A DNA stretch of 64,000 nucleotides from Luzula sylvatica (taxonomy: Eukaryota > Streptophyta > Magnoliopsida > Poales > Juncaceae): positions 37,789,082 through 37,853,081 of the forward strand of contig OX326956.1 of NCBI GenBank assembly GCA_946800325.1, written 5' to 3'. A model generated the notes under the pieces. It saw nothing but the letters and a program-made list of their open reading frames with translations. It was not told the origin of the DNA and did no database searches. Of this stretch, positions 12,687 to 24,124 are shown piece by piece. Position numbers and translations under genes: made by a program. The number at the start of each line of letters is the position of its first letter. The first letter of the stretch is position 1.

Positions 12687-13765
12687 TGTTGGGAATTCGC
12701 CTGACCCCGGGCCCGCGCAGAGGATATGAAGGCCCGGTCCGGTTCCCTAAATCCAAGATCACGCCATGACTTCGAGGGTACGATGCAAATTAGGATAGGC
12801 GATTACCAGCGTGAAATTGATCACGCACGATAGGTTGATCGCTCGCATCCTTCTCTTCGTTCGGTGTCACGTTGGTGACTAGCCCATACGTCCCATACCG
12901 CATGTCTCCCACTGTCTTGACACGCCTCGGGTTGTCTTCGTGCGTTCCATGCCCGCATGCTTCCACAGCCCGTTACTCGATTCGCTCGTTTCCGTCTCCG
13001 GCAGATTTCGTTCCTCCGAATCGATCACAACCGAAAGAGCCCCAAATGTTGCTCCTCTACGTGTATCCACATTGACTCGTAAGACGTCGGTCGCGGGTTC
13101 CACTGTCTAGACGAAGCACCGGCAAACTTGCTCGATCGATTGATTCTCTTCTCCGAAAAAACTGTTTTTCTCGGTTCTCTCTCTTTACACACTTTCACTC
13201 AATAGAAAGATGTCTCTCAATATTTTTGGAAATATACTAAATATTCTGAATGAATTCACATCTGGATTGACCAGAGAGAGAGAGAGATAAATACATCCTA
13301 TTTATATCACATAGGATTAGGATTGGCCAAAAGACATGTATATCCAATATACACTCTTTCACACGGAAAGTTGCATGAATCTGTACAGTATTCTGTCCAT
13401 ACGAAATTGGTAAATTCCTCTGACAGAAAATCAACCGACACGAAAGTTGTATATAATATTATTATCTACACGACCCAATTTGGCCTGGCCCAATTGGAGT
13501 TCGTATGCAAAAGTTATGACTGTTTTACTAACTGTATGTCATACTGTTGCATCCTTTCGGTATTTCATAGAAACGACACTGATACTTCGTTCATATGAAA
13601 TATATTACTACATGAAGGTTGTAGATAATCTTATTATATATCTAACCCAATTTGAACCATTCAAATTGGATTTTCTTACTGAAAGATATGACCACGAATG
13701 TACGCTTACATTCGTTTATCATTGTGTACACTTTTACGGTTGATCCTGAAACTGTATTTCCTTCA
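12687..13765 (-). mobile_element. Copia 5' LTR of element A
   Basis: It runs TGTTGGGAATTC...GTATTTCCTTCA on the plus strand. A TATA-type block lies near 13296-13306 on the minus strand. The outer flank (13766 onward, 'cttga') does not match the outer flank of the 3' LTR (5182-5186, 'gatac'), so the two LTRs no longer share a TSD. Confidence 0.85.
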
Positions 13766-15850
13766 CTTGATGCCTCCCATCGAGCCGTAGAATTTTTTTG
13801 CCATTCGACATTTTGATTTAACTCCTCCAAGGAGTTATATGTTGAAAACCATTTTCAACAATATGTCGATATACGTGTGATAATATTGAACGAGGAACTT
13901 CTTAGATCTATCCTATAGATCTTCACGCTTAATTCATAAGCGGTCTCGCCTAAATCCTTTGTCATTACAAGAAATACAACACGGCTCCCACTAACCTTCA
14001 TGTGTACACAAAATTTCCATTCGTTCCGACAATGTTATAACAGTTTATAACTTCGTCAAAACGAATATTTCAATTCCGGGAAGCTTTCTCTAATCCATCA
14101 TATAGATCGTTAAAGCGTGCATGTCCTATCCCCGATTCTTATGAATCGACAAAACCGTACGGTTGTGTCAAGAACACATCCTTTCATAAAATCCTGTCAA
14201 GAAATTCGGTTTTGACATCTATTTTGCTACATCACGTAGTCATAATACGTGACCGTGGCAAGCATAATTTCGAGAATGTGAAAGCATGCAACATGCGAAA
14301 ACGTTTCTTCATAGTCCGACTATGAAATACTTGAAACTTTTCTCTACTAGCTAGCCTCGCTTTGTTATATGCGTATTCCTATCCGTGTCGGTTCTCATCT
14401 TGAAAACCCATTCACATTTCACGGTATAACCCGAAAAGTGATGAAATCAAGTTCTAAACATGATAATTTACACGGATCGAATTTCAGATTTCATGACACC
14501 TTGCCATGTGGAACCGTTACTTTTCATAGCATTCTTGTAGGATATCGAATCATCATATGATTTCGATCTATCATCATTAGCCACGATAAATCCGTATTTA
14601 CCTGCTTATGATATAGCCTACTTGATCTACAAAAAAAAAATTGTGTGTTCGACTCGTATTCATCAACTATTGATGAAGTCGTGTCAACTTTCATCGGCAC
14701 AATGTTCATTTTCAGATCTCGAACTCTTTCGAGATATATTCTACTCCCACTAGCCCGCGTAGAGATAAATGGCATCAAGTTCCAAACTTGTGCGCATTAT
14801 GTCCTCCTCCAAGAAGGCATCTCTTCGAGCCACGAAAATCCCATTTTCGTCGGGACGTTAGAACTAATACCCTTTAGTTTCCTTAAGGATATATGATAAA
14901 CGAACAATTTTCAGATTTGGGATTGAGTTTAACCGAAACATATTTCTAAATATACTCACATCCTCAAATCTGTACAAATGACAACTTCGAAACCATTCCG
15001 ATCCATATCTCATATGGCGTCTTTTATACCGATTAGAAGGTTTATGATCCATATCTCATATGCAACCATTCATTAGTGACGCTGTCTCAAGGGCATATCC
15101 CCAAAATATTTTTGGGAGATCCGTTTGACTTATCATTTATTGAACCATGTATTACATGCGTTCATTTCCTCTTTTCGAATACATCTCAATGTTTCGAAAT
15201 GAAGATAATCGTGAAACGATTCCACAATCATAAATGATCATCAATACTTATAACTCAAATATCGCCTCTTCGATCCTATCGAAGTGCGTAGCTCAAATAC
15301 TCGCCTCCTCGATCCTATCAAAGATCTTTGATTTTTTTTTTTTTTTTTTTTTTTGCTAAGTCAATTTTGTATTTTGTTTTTGAACCTTTCAAAACTCTCC
15401 GCTTCGGCACGCATTAAATAGATATTACCGTATCTACTTTAACCGTCCATAAACGTAACAAAATAATGATAGCCTCCTCTTGCCTTGGAACTTATCGGAT
15501 CATCTACATGTAAATGTAAGTTCCAATAATTCGTTGAATCTTTCTCCAACCTTTGGAGAACATCCGATGTCGGTTTTCCATTAAGAAAAGTTGATTTGAA
15601 ATCCATTTGTCATATGTCGTAGTTGTATTATGCGACTATGACAAGTCGAATTCTAATGGACGTCATATGTATAACTATGGATGAGAAAGTTTCATCATGG
15701 TTTATACGATGAATTTACCACAAGCCGTGTTTTATAGGTATTCACATATTCATTCATGTCAATTTTCTTCCTGAAAACTCATTTACACTTGATGGTCTTC
15801 AAACCTTCAAATGAATCAATTAAGTTTCACAACTTTATTTAATACATAGA
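13766..15850 (-). pseudogene. Second partial copy of element-A pol
   Basis: 13766-15555 closely resembles 8335-10110 of element A. It includes the RT region (about 14150-14000) and the integrase tail (15052-14524, with the same 'RASGSRI' and 'LKMNIVPMKVD' blocks). At about 15560 the match jumps to another RT fragment with 'FKSTFLNG' (minus strand, near 15600), so this is a mosaic of at least two pieces. A 20-base T run lies near 15334. No piece is intact. Confidence 0.75.
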
Positions 15851-16381
15851 TTTTTTGTCCACTTTCGTGACTTGTTGTTTTTAATTGAGAAACTTAGCTC
15901 ATAATGTTATTAAAAAAACTATTATCACATATTAAAAATATTAAAAAGGTATATTATAGTTAAAAATGATGTTAATGTTTCCTGATCACTTAGAGGAGGT
16001 GCATATTGATTAGTGTGACTAAATTTAAATTTTTTCCGTAAATATGAAATTCAATTCGATGTTAATTTACTACTTAATTTGAAAGTGAATAAAATTAATT
16101 AACACAAAGTGTGTTTAAAGTAAAATGCAATAGAAAAATATTACCGAATAAGCAAGATCGCAAACACATAAGATATATTACGAAGTTCGGTGGATAGTGT
16201 TGGCATGTTTGATGCTTTTAAAATAATATCAAACTACTAATAATTGCCTTGAGTATGTTTTAGACAGGTACACACGATGCACATGTACAAGCTTCAAAAA
16301 TCAAGAAGATAAACAAGATATATGATCTGAAGAAATAGAACAAATAGAGGATGTAGATGATGTAGAAGATTTGAAGAAATT
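15851..16381. other. Non-genic AT-rich flank of element C
   Basis: No coding region is seen. The part around 16150-16200 resembles the primer-to-LTR tails common in copia relics, but this is weak. Confidence 0.4.
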
Positions 16382-16386
16382 AAACC

Positions 16387-16746
16387 TGTTATGGTATGGA
16401 GACTTTTGGTAACCCGAGGATTAGGAAATTGAAAAAAGAAAACCTTGAAGAGACAGGAAAGTTCTCCATATATTGTTATTGCCATGATTGAAAGGTAATT
16501 AAGGCAATGATTATTTCCTTGTATTATTTCCTTGTATTGGGTAGGAGTTTAGCTATAAATAGAGGGCTAGGCTAGAGTTTTATTCATTCCAACAAGCACA
16601 AACAATTGTATTTTCTCTCTTTCTCCAGTATAGTAAAATAGTTCGAGTGCCAGCGGCCGTTGTTTTTTCCCTTCGGGATTTCCACGTAAAAATACTTGTG
16701 TCCGTGTGTTGTTCTTGTGTGTTTGTTTGCGGCGACGATCCTAACA
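16387..16746 (+). mobile_element. 5' LTR of copia element C
   Basis: It starts TGTTATGGTATGGAG and ends GATCCTAACA. A TATA box TATAAATA lies at 16554-16561. The R/U5 part contains 'agttcgagtgccagcggccg'. Confidence 0.95.
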
Positions 16747-16749
16747 ACG

Positions 16750-16760
16750 GGTATCAGAGC
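16750..16760 (+). other. tRNA-Met primer binding site of element C
   Basis: GGTATCAGAGC lies three bases after the LTR end. Confidence 0.9.
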
Positions 16761-16772
16761 AAAGGTTAAGGT

Positions 16773-17710
16773 TTGAGCAGACGAGAGATGGACGAGAACA
16801 AGGTTTCGGTATGCCGGTTCGATGGGCGAGACTTCGGTTACTGGAAGATGCAAGTAGAAGAGTTGCTATGCCAGAAGGACCTAGAAGAGGCGCTATTCGA
16901 GACAAGACCGGAAAGTATTACGGACGAAGGCAAGTGGAAGAAGATAAACCGCAAGGCGCTAAGCTATATTCAATTATCGTTGGCCAAGAACGTGGCGTTC
17001 AACGTAGCGAAGGAGACGACGGCTTTCGGGGTCATGAAGGCACTGTCCAACATGTACGAGAAACCATCTTCGCTAAATAAGCTGCACCTGGTGCGCCGTC
17101 TTTTCAATCTGCGAATGACGGAGGGTGGATATGTTGCGGAGCATCTAAATGCTTTTCAGGTTATTTCAAACCTATTGGACTCTTTCAAATTTAACCTTGG
17201 TGATGAGATGAAGGCACTCAAGCTACTGTCATCTCTCCCGGAGAGCTGGACGACGGCGGTAGATGTTATCGGCGTCAAGGAGGATTTGAACTTTGAGGAA
17301 GTGCGGGATCGCATCCTGAATGACGACATTCGGCGAAAGGAGCGGAGCGAAGCCTTGGGTTCCTCAGGTTCGGCGTTGAATTTGGAGAGCCGGGGCGGTG
17401 AAGGTCAGAGGAGCAACAACCACGGACGAGCCAAGTCGAGAGGACGCATCAAGTCAAGACCACGTGGCGAGTTGGAGTGCTGGAATTGTGGCAAGAAAGG
17501 TCACATGAAGCGGGACTGCAAAGCCTCGAGAAAAGAGAAGGTGGAATCGAGTTTTGAAAATGCTGTCACCGAGCAGGACACGAACGACGCTCTCATCTTG
17601 TGCACCGACAATCCCGTTGAATCATGGGTTTTGGACTCGGGCGCATCCTTCCACTCGACCTCGCAGAAAGATAAGTTCTTAAATTTCAAGACAGGAGATT
17701 TAGGAAAGGT
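16773..17710 (+). CDS. Gag-protease part of copia element C (open, but pol broken)
   Basis: About 313 codons are open. The N-terminal half has the Gag pattern 'RFDGRDFGYWKMQVEELL' and a UBN2-type capsid region. The zinc knuckle CWNCGKKGHMKRDC (C-X2-C-X4-H-X4-C) lies near residues 234-247. The aspartic protease active site WVLDSGASFHST follows near residue 286. The likely Met is at residue 6 (MDENKVS, 16788), as the first codons precede the usual gag start. The frame is lost near 17710, so the protease is cut short. Confidence 0.85.
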
Positions 17711-19805
17711 TCCCTAGAAGATGGAAATCATTTGAGCGTATCAGGCATAGGTGATGTCCAGATAAAATCAAGCAACTGATTTAGATGGATCTTGCGAGGA
17801 GTTCGGTACATTCCCGGTCTTAAGAAGAACTTGATATCAGTCGGGCAAATGGATAGCGAAGGCTACAAGACGGTGTTCGGGAATGGGTCGTGGAAGATTG
17901 TAAGGGGGGCCATGGTGATAGCGAGAGGTACGAAGATGGGAACCCTCTATCTTACCGATAATAGAGGAGATTGTTTAGCGTTTTCGGGAGCAGCGACTGA
18001 TCCGATGTTATGGCACAATCGGCTCGATCACATGAGTCACAAAGGGATGCAAATGTTGATGTCCAAGGGTCTGTTACCGAAGGTCAAATCGGTACAAACC
18101 GGTTTCTGTGAGAATTGCGTGCTCGACAAGCAAAGACGGGTTAGTTTTTCGAAGGCCGGACGAGAACTCAAGATGGGGAAGTTAGACCTGGTGCATACCG
18201 ACGTGTGGGGGCCAGCTCCGGTTCAGTCTATCGGGGGTTCACGATACTACGCCACCTTTATCGATGATTCAACCCGGAAGGTATGGATCTATTTTATTAA
18301 ACACAAATCTGACGTGTTTAATGTGTTCAAAAGGTGGAAGGCAGAAGTCGAGACCGAGACCGGCTTGAAGCTGAAATGCTTAAAGTCGGATAATGGAGGG
18401 GATCAGTACGACAGTGCAGATTTCAGAGGATTTTGTGCGGAACAAGGAATCAAGCAGATTCGGACGGTTCCAAATCGACCTCAGCAGAACAGGGTGGAAT
18501 AACGCATGAATCGAACTCTGAATGAACGGGCAAGGGCGATGCGATTGCACGCGGGATTGCCGAAGATGTTCTGGGCGGATGCGGTTAGCACGGACGCATA
18601 CCTTATCAACCATACTACGATGAAATCCCTCAACCTCGAGCTACCTGAAGAGAAATGGAGAGGAAAGAAGATTTCTCTTGGTCATTTGCGAATTTTTGGG
18701 AGCATCTCGTATGTCCAATTCGATGTAGAGAAGAGGGACAAACTAGACGCGAAGGCCCAAAGATGTGTGTTCATTGGTTATGGATCGAATTACTTCGGTT
18801 ATCGATTTTGGATCGAGGAAGGTCGAAAAATAATTCGGTCAAGAGACGCAACCTTTAATGAAGGAGAACTCTACAAGAATAGGTTCGGTTCCGGAGGCGA
18901 ATCGAAACCGGAGGAGAGTGTCCATCAAATCACGAGCAATGAGAGGTGAGCGAGCCCGAGGAAGATGAGTTTTCAGTCCAGGATGTGACTGAAAATGGGG
19001 ATGAAGACGTGCATGAAATTGCGCAAGACGAAAGCCCAGAAACTCTTATTTTGAAACGATCAGGCCGGAGAATTAAGCCTACAAACCGTTATTCACCATC
19101 ACTCCATCATTTGCTGCTAACCGATGCAGGTGAACCAGAAGGCTACCGAGAGGCGGTACACGGAGGTGATTCGGTCAAGTGGGAGCGCGCGATGAAAGAG
19201 GAGATTTCGTCTCTCCAGAAGAACAATACTTGGGAAATGACCCGGTTGCCAGAAGGCAAGAAGGCGCTGCAAAACAAATGGGTCTACAGAGTGAAGGATG
19301 AGTCAGATGGCAGCAAGAAATACAAGGCGAGGCTGGTAGTTAAAGGGTTTCTTCAAAAGAAGGGAATCGACTACACGAAGGTGTTCTTGCCGGTGGTGAA
19401 GCCGACGACTATTCGCACGGTGTTAAGTATTGTAGCAGCGGAGGATTTGCACCTCGAGCAAATGGATGTCAAGACGGCATTCCTTCGTGGCGATTTGGAG
19501 GAGGACATCTATATGGTGCAACCTGAAGGTTTCGAGATCCCGGGAAAGCAGGATCTTGTGTGCAGGCTTAAGAAAAGCTAGTACGGTTTAAAGCAGGCTC
19601 CAAGACAGTGGTACAAGAAATTCGACAAGTTCATGTGTGATCGTGGTTTCCGCAGGGGTGACACCGACCATTTTTGCTACTACAAGACCAGTGGAGAAAC
19701 GTATATTATATTGCTTTTGTATGTTGATAATATGCTCATTGCAGGTGAGAACATGAGGGAGATCGACAAGCTCAAGAGGGAGTTGTCGAGAGGATTTGAA
19801 ATGAA

Positions 19806-20364
19806 CTATGTTACGCCGATACTCCAAAAACGCAGAAGTATCCTGAGGATACGGGTATCCGATACGGATACGGGTACGATACGGCTCGGCTACGTATCGG
19901 ATACGCCACGTGGCGTATCCGATTATTTTAATATTTATTTTTTTCGGATACGGCAGGATACGGCAGGATACGGCTGTGATACGTTCGGGATACGGCTGGG
20001 ATACTCCATTTAGGATACTTCGGCCCATTATATATTTTGGCCCATAATATTTTTAAATAAATAATATAGGATACTTGTAGGATACTTCTATGATACTTCT
20101 AAATTAGTTTTAGGATACTTCTAGAATAAATTTAGAATACTTTTATGATACTTGTATTGTTATGTTGATTTTATTTATTGTCATGATATTTAAATTAAAA
20201 ATATTATTTAATTTATTATTTATTTATTTATTATATACAATATAAATATATTAAAATAATAAATATATAGCCGTATCAGTATCCGTGATTTTTTTAAAAT
20301 TGTCGTATCGCCGTATCCGTATCGTATCGGATACGATACCCGTATCCGTATCCGTGCAACATAG
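19806..20364. mobile_element. hAT MITE with CGGATACG subterminal repeats
   Basis: It starts CTATGTTACGCCGATAC and ends in the complement of CTATGTTGCACGGATAC. The 8-bp duplication GAAATGAA lies on both sides (19798-19805 and 20365-20372), and removing the insert joins the RT frame. Many GGATACGG/CCGTATCC blocks cluster near both ends, as expected of hAT transposase sites. It has no transposase. Confidence 0.95.
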
Positions 20365-20743
20365 GAAATGAAGGATTAAGGAGAGGCGAGCCAAATCCTT
20401 GGGATGCGAATTACTCGAGATCGAAGCAATGGTACTCTCACAGTGTCACAAGAGAAGTACATTAAGAAGGTGCTGGAGCGATTCCGAGTAGATGACGCCA
20501 AGCCGAGAAGTACCCCACTCGGCGCACATTTCAAACTCTCCAAGGCGCAGTCACCGAAAACCACGGAGGAGAAAAAAAGGATGGAGAACCTGCCGTATTC
20601 ATTGGCAGTGGCTAGCCTAATGTACGCCATGGTGTGCACGAAACCCGACATTTCTCATGCAGTGGGAGTCGTGAACCGGTTCATGGCAAACCTCGGCATC
20701 GAGCACTGGGAGGCGATTAAGTGGCTACTGAGATACTTGAAGG

Positions 20744-21376
20744 CATTGTTCTAAAAATCGGCCTAGGCGCTAGGCGCCGGGAAAACGCCCAGGTTTAGCC
20801 TAATCGTTTCTGTCTAGGCGGAATTCCGCCTAGATAGCGCCTAGGCCCGCATAATTCCGTCTAGGCCCGCATAATTCCCGTCTAGGCCCGCATAATTCCC
20901 GCCTAGGCCCGCGGAATTCCCGTCTAAATAGCGCCTAGGCCCGCATAATTCCGTCTAGGCCCGCCCAGGCCACTTAATTTTTTTTTTTTTTTTCTAAAAA
21001 AAAAAAAAAAAAAATCCACAACCCATTTCCTTTCTTATTTCTATTTTTAGTAATTTTATTTTGTGATTTATTTGAATTTGTATTAATGCTATTTTGTAGA
21101 TTTCATGTTATAATTTGTTTGGACGTTGTTTTAAATAAATTAATATGTAGATTTCATGTTATGATTTGTTTGGACGTTGTTTTAAATAAATCAATATACA
21201 TTGTTTTTAGTATAAAAAAATTATAGCACAAATTATAATATATAAAAATTAAAAAAATGACAAAAACTATGTAAAATTACAAATCCGTCTATATCCGATT
21301 AATCCCCGATTAATCCCTCTAGGCGCTAGACGGTGTCCGTCCGCCCGACTAGCGCCTAGCGATTTCTATAACATTG
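20744..21376. mobile_element. hAT MITE with CTAGGCG subterminal repeats
   Basis: TIRs are CATTGTTCTAAAAATCGGCC and the complement of CAATGTTATAGAAATCGC. The 8-bp duplication CTTGAAGG is at 20736-20743 and 21377-21384. Both ends are packed with 'taggcgc' and 'gtctaggcccgc' blocks, and the middle is AT-rich with T and A runs. It lies in the copia pol between RT and RNase H. Non-autonomous. Confidence 0.95.
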
Positions 21377-21979
21377 CTTGAAGGGTACCGCAAGCATGAC
21401 ACTGTGCTACAAGAAAGGTGGCATGAGTTTGCAAGGCTTTGTAGATGCTGACATGGGAGGAGATGTGGATAGTCGGAAGATCACTTCTGGTTATGTCTTC
21501 ACGATGGGAGGCACGGCGGTGAGTTGGATATCGAGATTGCAGAAGTGTGTGTCGCTATCGACAACGGAGGCTGAGTATGTGGCAATCTCGGAGGCCGGAA
21601 AGGAGATGGTATGGCTCTTGACTTTTCTGAAGGAGATCGGGAAAGCTCAAGGATGCAAGACACTTTACACCGACAGTCAAAGTGCCTTATGTCTCGCGAA
21701 GAATCCGGTGTTCCACTCGAGGACCAAGCACATCCAACTGAAGTATCACTACATCCGGAAACTTGTGAATGACGGGGTCTTATTGCTGGTGAAGATCCAA
21801 GGTGCCAAGAACGCTGCAAATATGTTGACCAAGGAAGTCCCCACCGACAAGCTGAGGCTGTACGTCGCCTCAGTGGGGCTGGTCACGTAAACCGTGGGAG
21901 CTGTTGCCGGACTCAAGGAAGTCCCGCTCGGGATGGGAGAAAAGGAGATTGGTGCAAAAGTCTCGGCCAAGTGGGAGAT

Positions 21980-22339
21980 TTTTATGGTATGGAGATTTTT
22001 GGAAACCCGAGGATTAGGAAATTGGAAAAAGAAAACCTTGAAGAGATAGAAAAAGTTCTCCATATATTGTTATTGCCATGATTGAATGGTAATTAAGGCA
22101 ATGATTATTTCCTTGTATTATTTCCTTGTATTGGGTAGGAGTTTAGTTATAAATAGAGGACTAGGCTAGAGTTTTATTCATTCCAACAAGCAAAAACAAT
22201 TGTATTCTCTATTTCTCCAGTATAGTAAAATAGTTCGAGTGTCAGCGGCCGTTGTTTTTTTTCTTTCGAAGTTTTCACGTAAAAATACTTGTGTCCGTGT
22301 GTTGTTCTTGTGTGTTTGTTTGCGGCGATGATCCTAACA
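21980..22339 (+). mobile_element. 3' LTR of copia element C
   Basis: 360 bp. The first dinucleotide is TT instead of TG, a mutation compared with the 5' LTR. The polypurine tract 'agtgggagat' lies immediately before it (21970-21979). Confidence 0.95.
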
Positions 22340-22803
22340 AAACCAAGATATGAAAATAGGGTGAAATGAAGAAAGATTATATGAAGATTATATGAAAATA
22401 TGGAGCATTGAAGATCATATGAAGACTTAAGATATTGAAGATTTCCATGATCTTGAAATTACCATAGGTAGAACCCAACTGGATCCATATCGAGGTAAAA
22501 AGATTTAATTTCAAATTCTAAACGAATTTTGGATATTCCACAAAATTAACACTATGCATTCCACGGGGCCAACTTGCACATTTTTGGCACTATATTCATT
22601 TTTCCAAATAAATCGTATACAATGTTGCCGATATCGATTTACAGAACTTCTATCGATATCTAGTGGATTGACAATGAATTGCTAACCTATCACAAATTTC
22701 TATCTAGATTGATTAATCTCATAATCAAGGTCGTTTCTCTCAAATATTTCGCTAGAAAGTACATGTGGGGAGGTTGGAGAGAGATGAGGATGAGACCCGT
22801 GCA

Positions 22804-23256
22804 TTTTCGTTCGCGAGCGTAATGGTTTCGTTCCCGAACGAAGGCACTGTGACATATACAAAATATTGGGAATTATACTTTGAGTTCTACATGAAAGTTA
22901 ATATCTCTCGTTCCAGCTTTCCAAAAAACAGTAATTTGCCTAATTCAGAATTTGTATGCGAAAGTTATGGTCAAGATACTAGACCAAGGTCAAAATAGCC
23001 ATTGGACTTCAAATTACTATAGAATTGTCACTTTCGTTCGGAACGGAAGGTTTTGTTCGCGAATGGAATGATTTCCAATTTGAAATTTAACTTGATACGT
23101 TATTAACAAGACCGCTTCAGTTCAGAACGAAAGGTTTTCCGATCGTGAAAGGAAGGTTTCGTTACAGAACGTAACCCGCTATAACTTGAGTAAATTTTTC
23201 ATTCCATCCGTTCTCAACGAAAGCTGGACGGAAGGATTTCGTTCGCGAACGGAATG
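22804..23256. repeat. Array of TTCGTTCGCGAACGGAA palindromes
   Basis: About eight diverged copies of TTCGTTCGCGAACG(G)AA occur near 22804, 22825, 23030, 23050, 23114, 23134, 23157 and 23235. The layout, close pairs of palindromes, resembles the array at 55-350 although the motif differs. The text 'catgaaagtt' and 'gtatgcgaaagttatgg' around 22890-22970 is also found in the LTR U3 of element A, so this is probably another LTR relic. Confidence 0.65.
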
Positions 23257-23464
23257 ACTGTGAATTTTTATTCAATATGTTCTTTGTGTATCTCCATCTT
23301 AATGAGTTTCTAACTTCGTCGTATCTTATTGAGTAATCTCAGTGTCGTGTCTATGTGTATTGTAGTCTTCTTTTGATCTTGATCATCTAGAACCTTAATT
23401 TTTATGAATCACACTTAGCATAAATTATTAGTAGGATCGGTATTATTTTGAAACAATTAAATAA

Positions 23465-23850
23465 AATTTGAACGAACAAAAAAAACTATATCACGCATTT
23501 AAAAATGTATATGACACATCTAAAAGGTATACCATGCATCTAAAAACATATATTCATAAGGTATAAATCAGACACTATTAACTTCAAAAATATATATCAT
23601 ACGTATAAAAAGGAATAACCACGACTATAAAGACATTATGTTATTCAAAAATATGTCACACATAAAAAATTTGTTTTTCGAAAAGGTATATTGAATTCAA
23701 AAATGTATATCAGGCATTTTTTTTAATGTATCTTACACATCTAAAAAGTTTATATCATATATCTAGAAGATATATCGTACATTTAGAAAAAATTATTTTA
23801 GAAAATATAAATCAAGCATGTATTGTACTTAAAAAATGTATATTTAAGGA
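23465..23850. repeat. Diverged AT-rich minisatellite (ATATATCATRCATCTAAAAA-like)
   Basis: Short units such as 'tatatcatacgtataaaaag' and 'tataccatgcatctaaaaac' recur irregularly. The same type of unit fills 40240-40830. Confidence 0.5.
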
Positions 23851-24124
23851 GATATAACTAAAATGACGACTGCGCCGGGAAATGAAGCTGGTGGAGCGAA
23901 TTATTTTCCTTTGCAGAAAACAACCTACCATTTTCTTGATTTCCAAGTTGGATAATGTGCAGTTTATAATTAGGATGGTTTGATTAAATTAAATGGCTGA
24001 AATACAGAAGGTTTTGAAAGGCTGAAAATTGAAATACAAGTTTTATAATGTGTAGTTTAGTTCTCGATCATTCTCATTTAAGGTCTTTAATGGCTAAACT
24101 ACGAGTTTAAACATGAGGAGCATG

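Larger units (their letters stand above)
17711..21890 (+). pseudogene. Integrase-RT-RNase H part of copia element C, interrupted
   Basis: Remains of pol continue after a frame shift near 17710. Integrase has the pre-integrase block around 'LWHNRLDHMSHKGM' and the core with DLVHTDVWGP and DDSTRKVWIYF. RT has 'QMDVKTAFLRGDLEEDIYM', 'YGLKQAPRQWYKKFD' and an altered catalytic box YVDN (normally YVDD) near 19723. RNase H has 'STTEAEYVAISEAGKEMVW' and 'NMLTKEV' and ends at 21890. Stops are at TGA 17777-17779, TAA 18500-18502, TAG 19579-19581 and TAA 20377-20379, with a frame shift near 18944. Two MITEs split the RT region. Confidence 0.9.
16387..22339 (+). mobile_element. Complete Ty1/copia element C, mutated, with nested MITEs
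   Basis: Identical 5-bp duplications AAACC flank it (16382-16386 and 22340-22344). The LTRs are 360 bp each. A primer site, gag, protease, integrase, RT, RNase H and a polypurine tract follow in order. Its coding region has at least four stops or frame shifts and two hAT MITE insertions (19806-20364 and 20744-21376), so it is dead. By eye the two LTRs differ at roughly 20 sites, which means an old insertion. The gene order (integrase before RT) identifies Ty1/copia. Confidence 0.95.
22345..24108. other. Non-genic region with LTR-like features
   Basis: No gene is supported. The palindrome array at 22804-23256 and an AT-rich repeat at 23465-23850 lie inside. A 30-codon open stretch from 23862 has no recognised domain. 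Confidence 0.4.
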
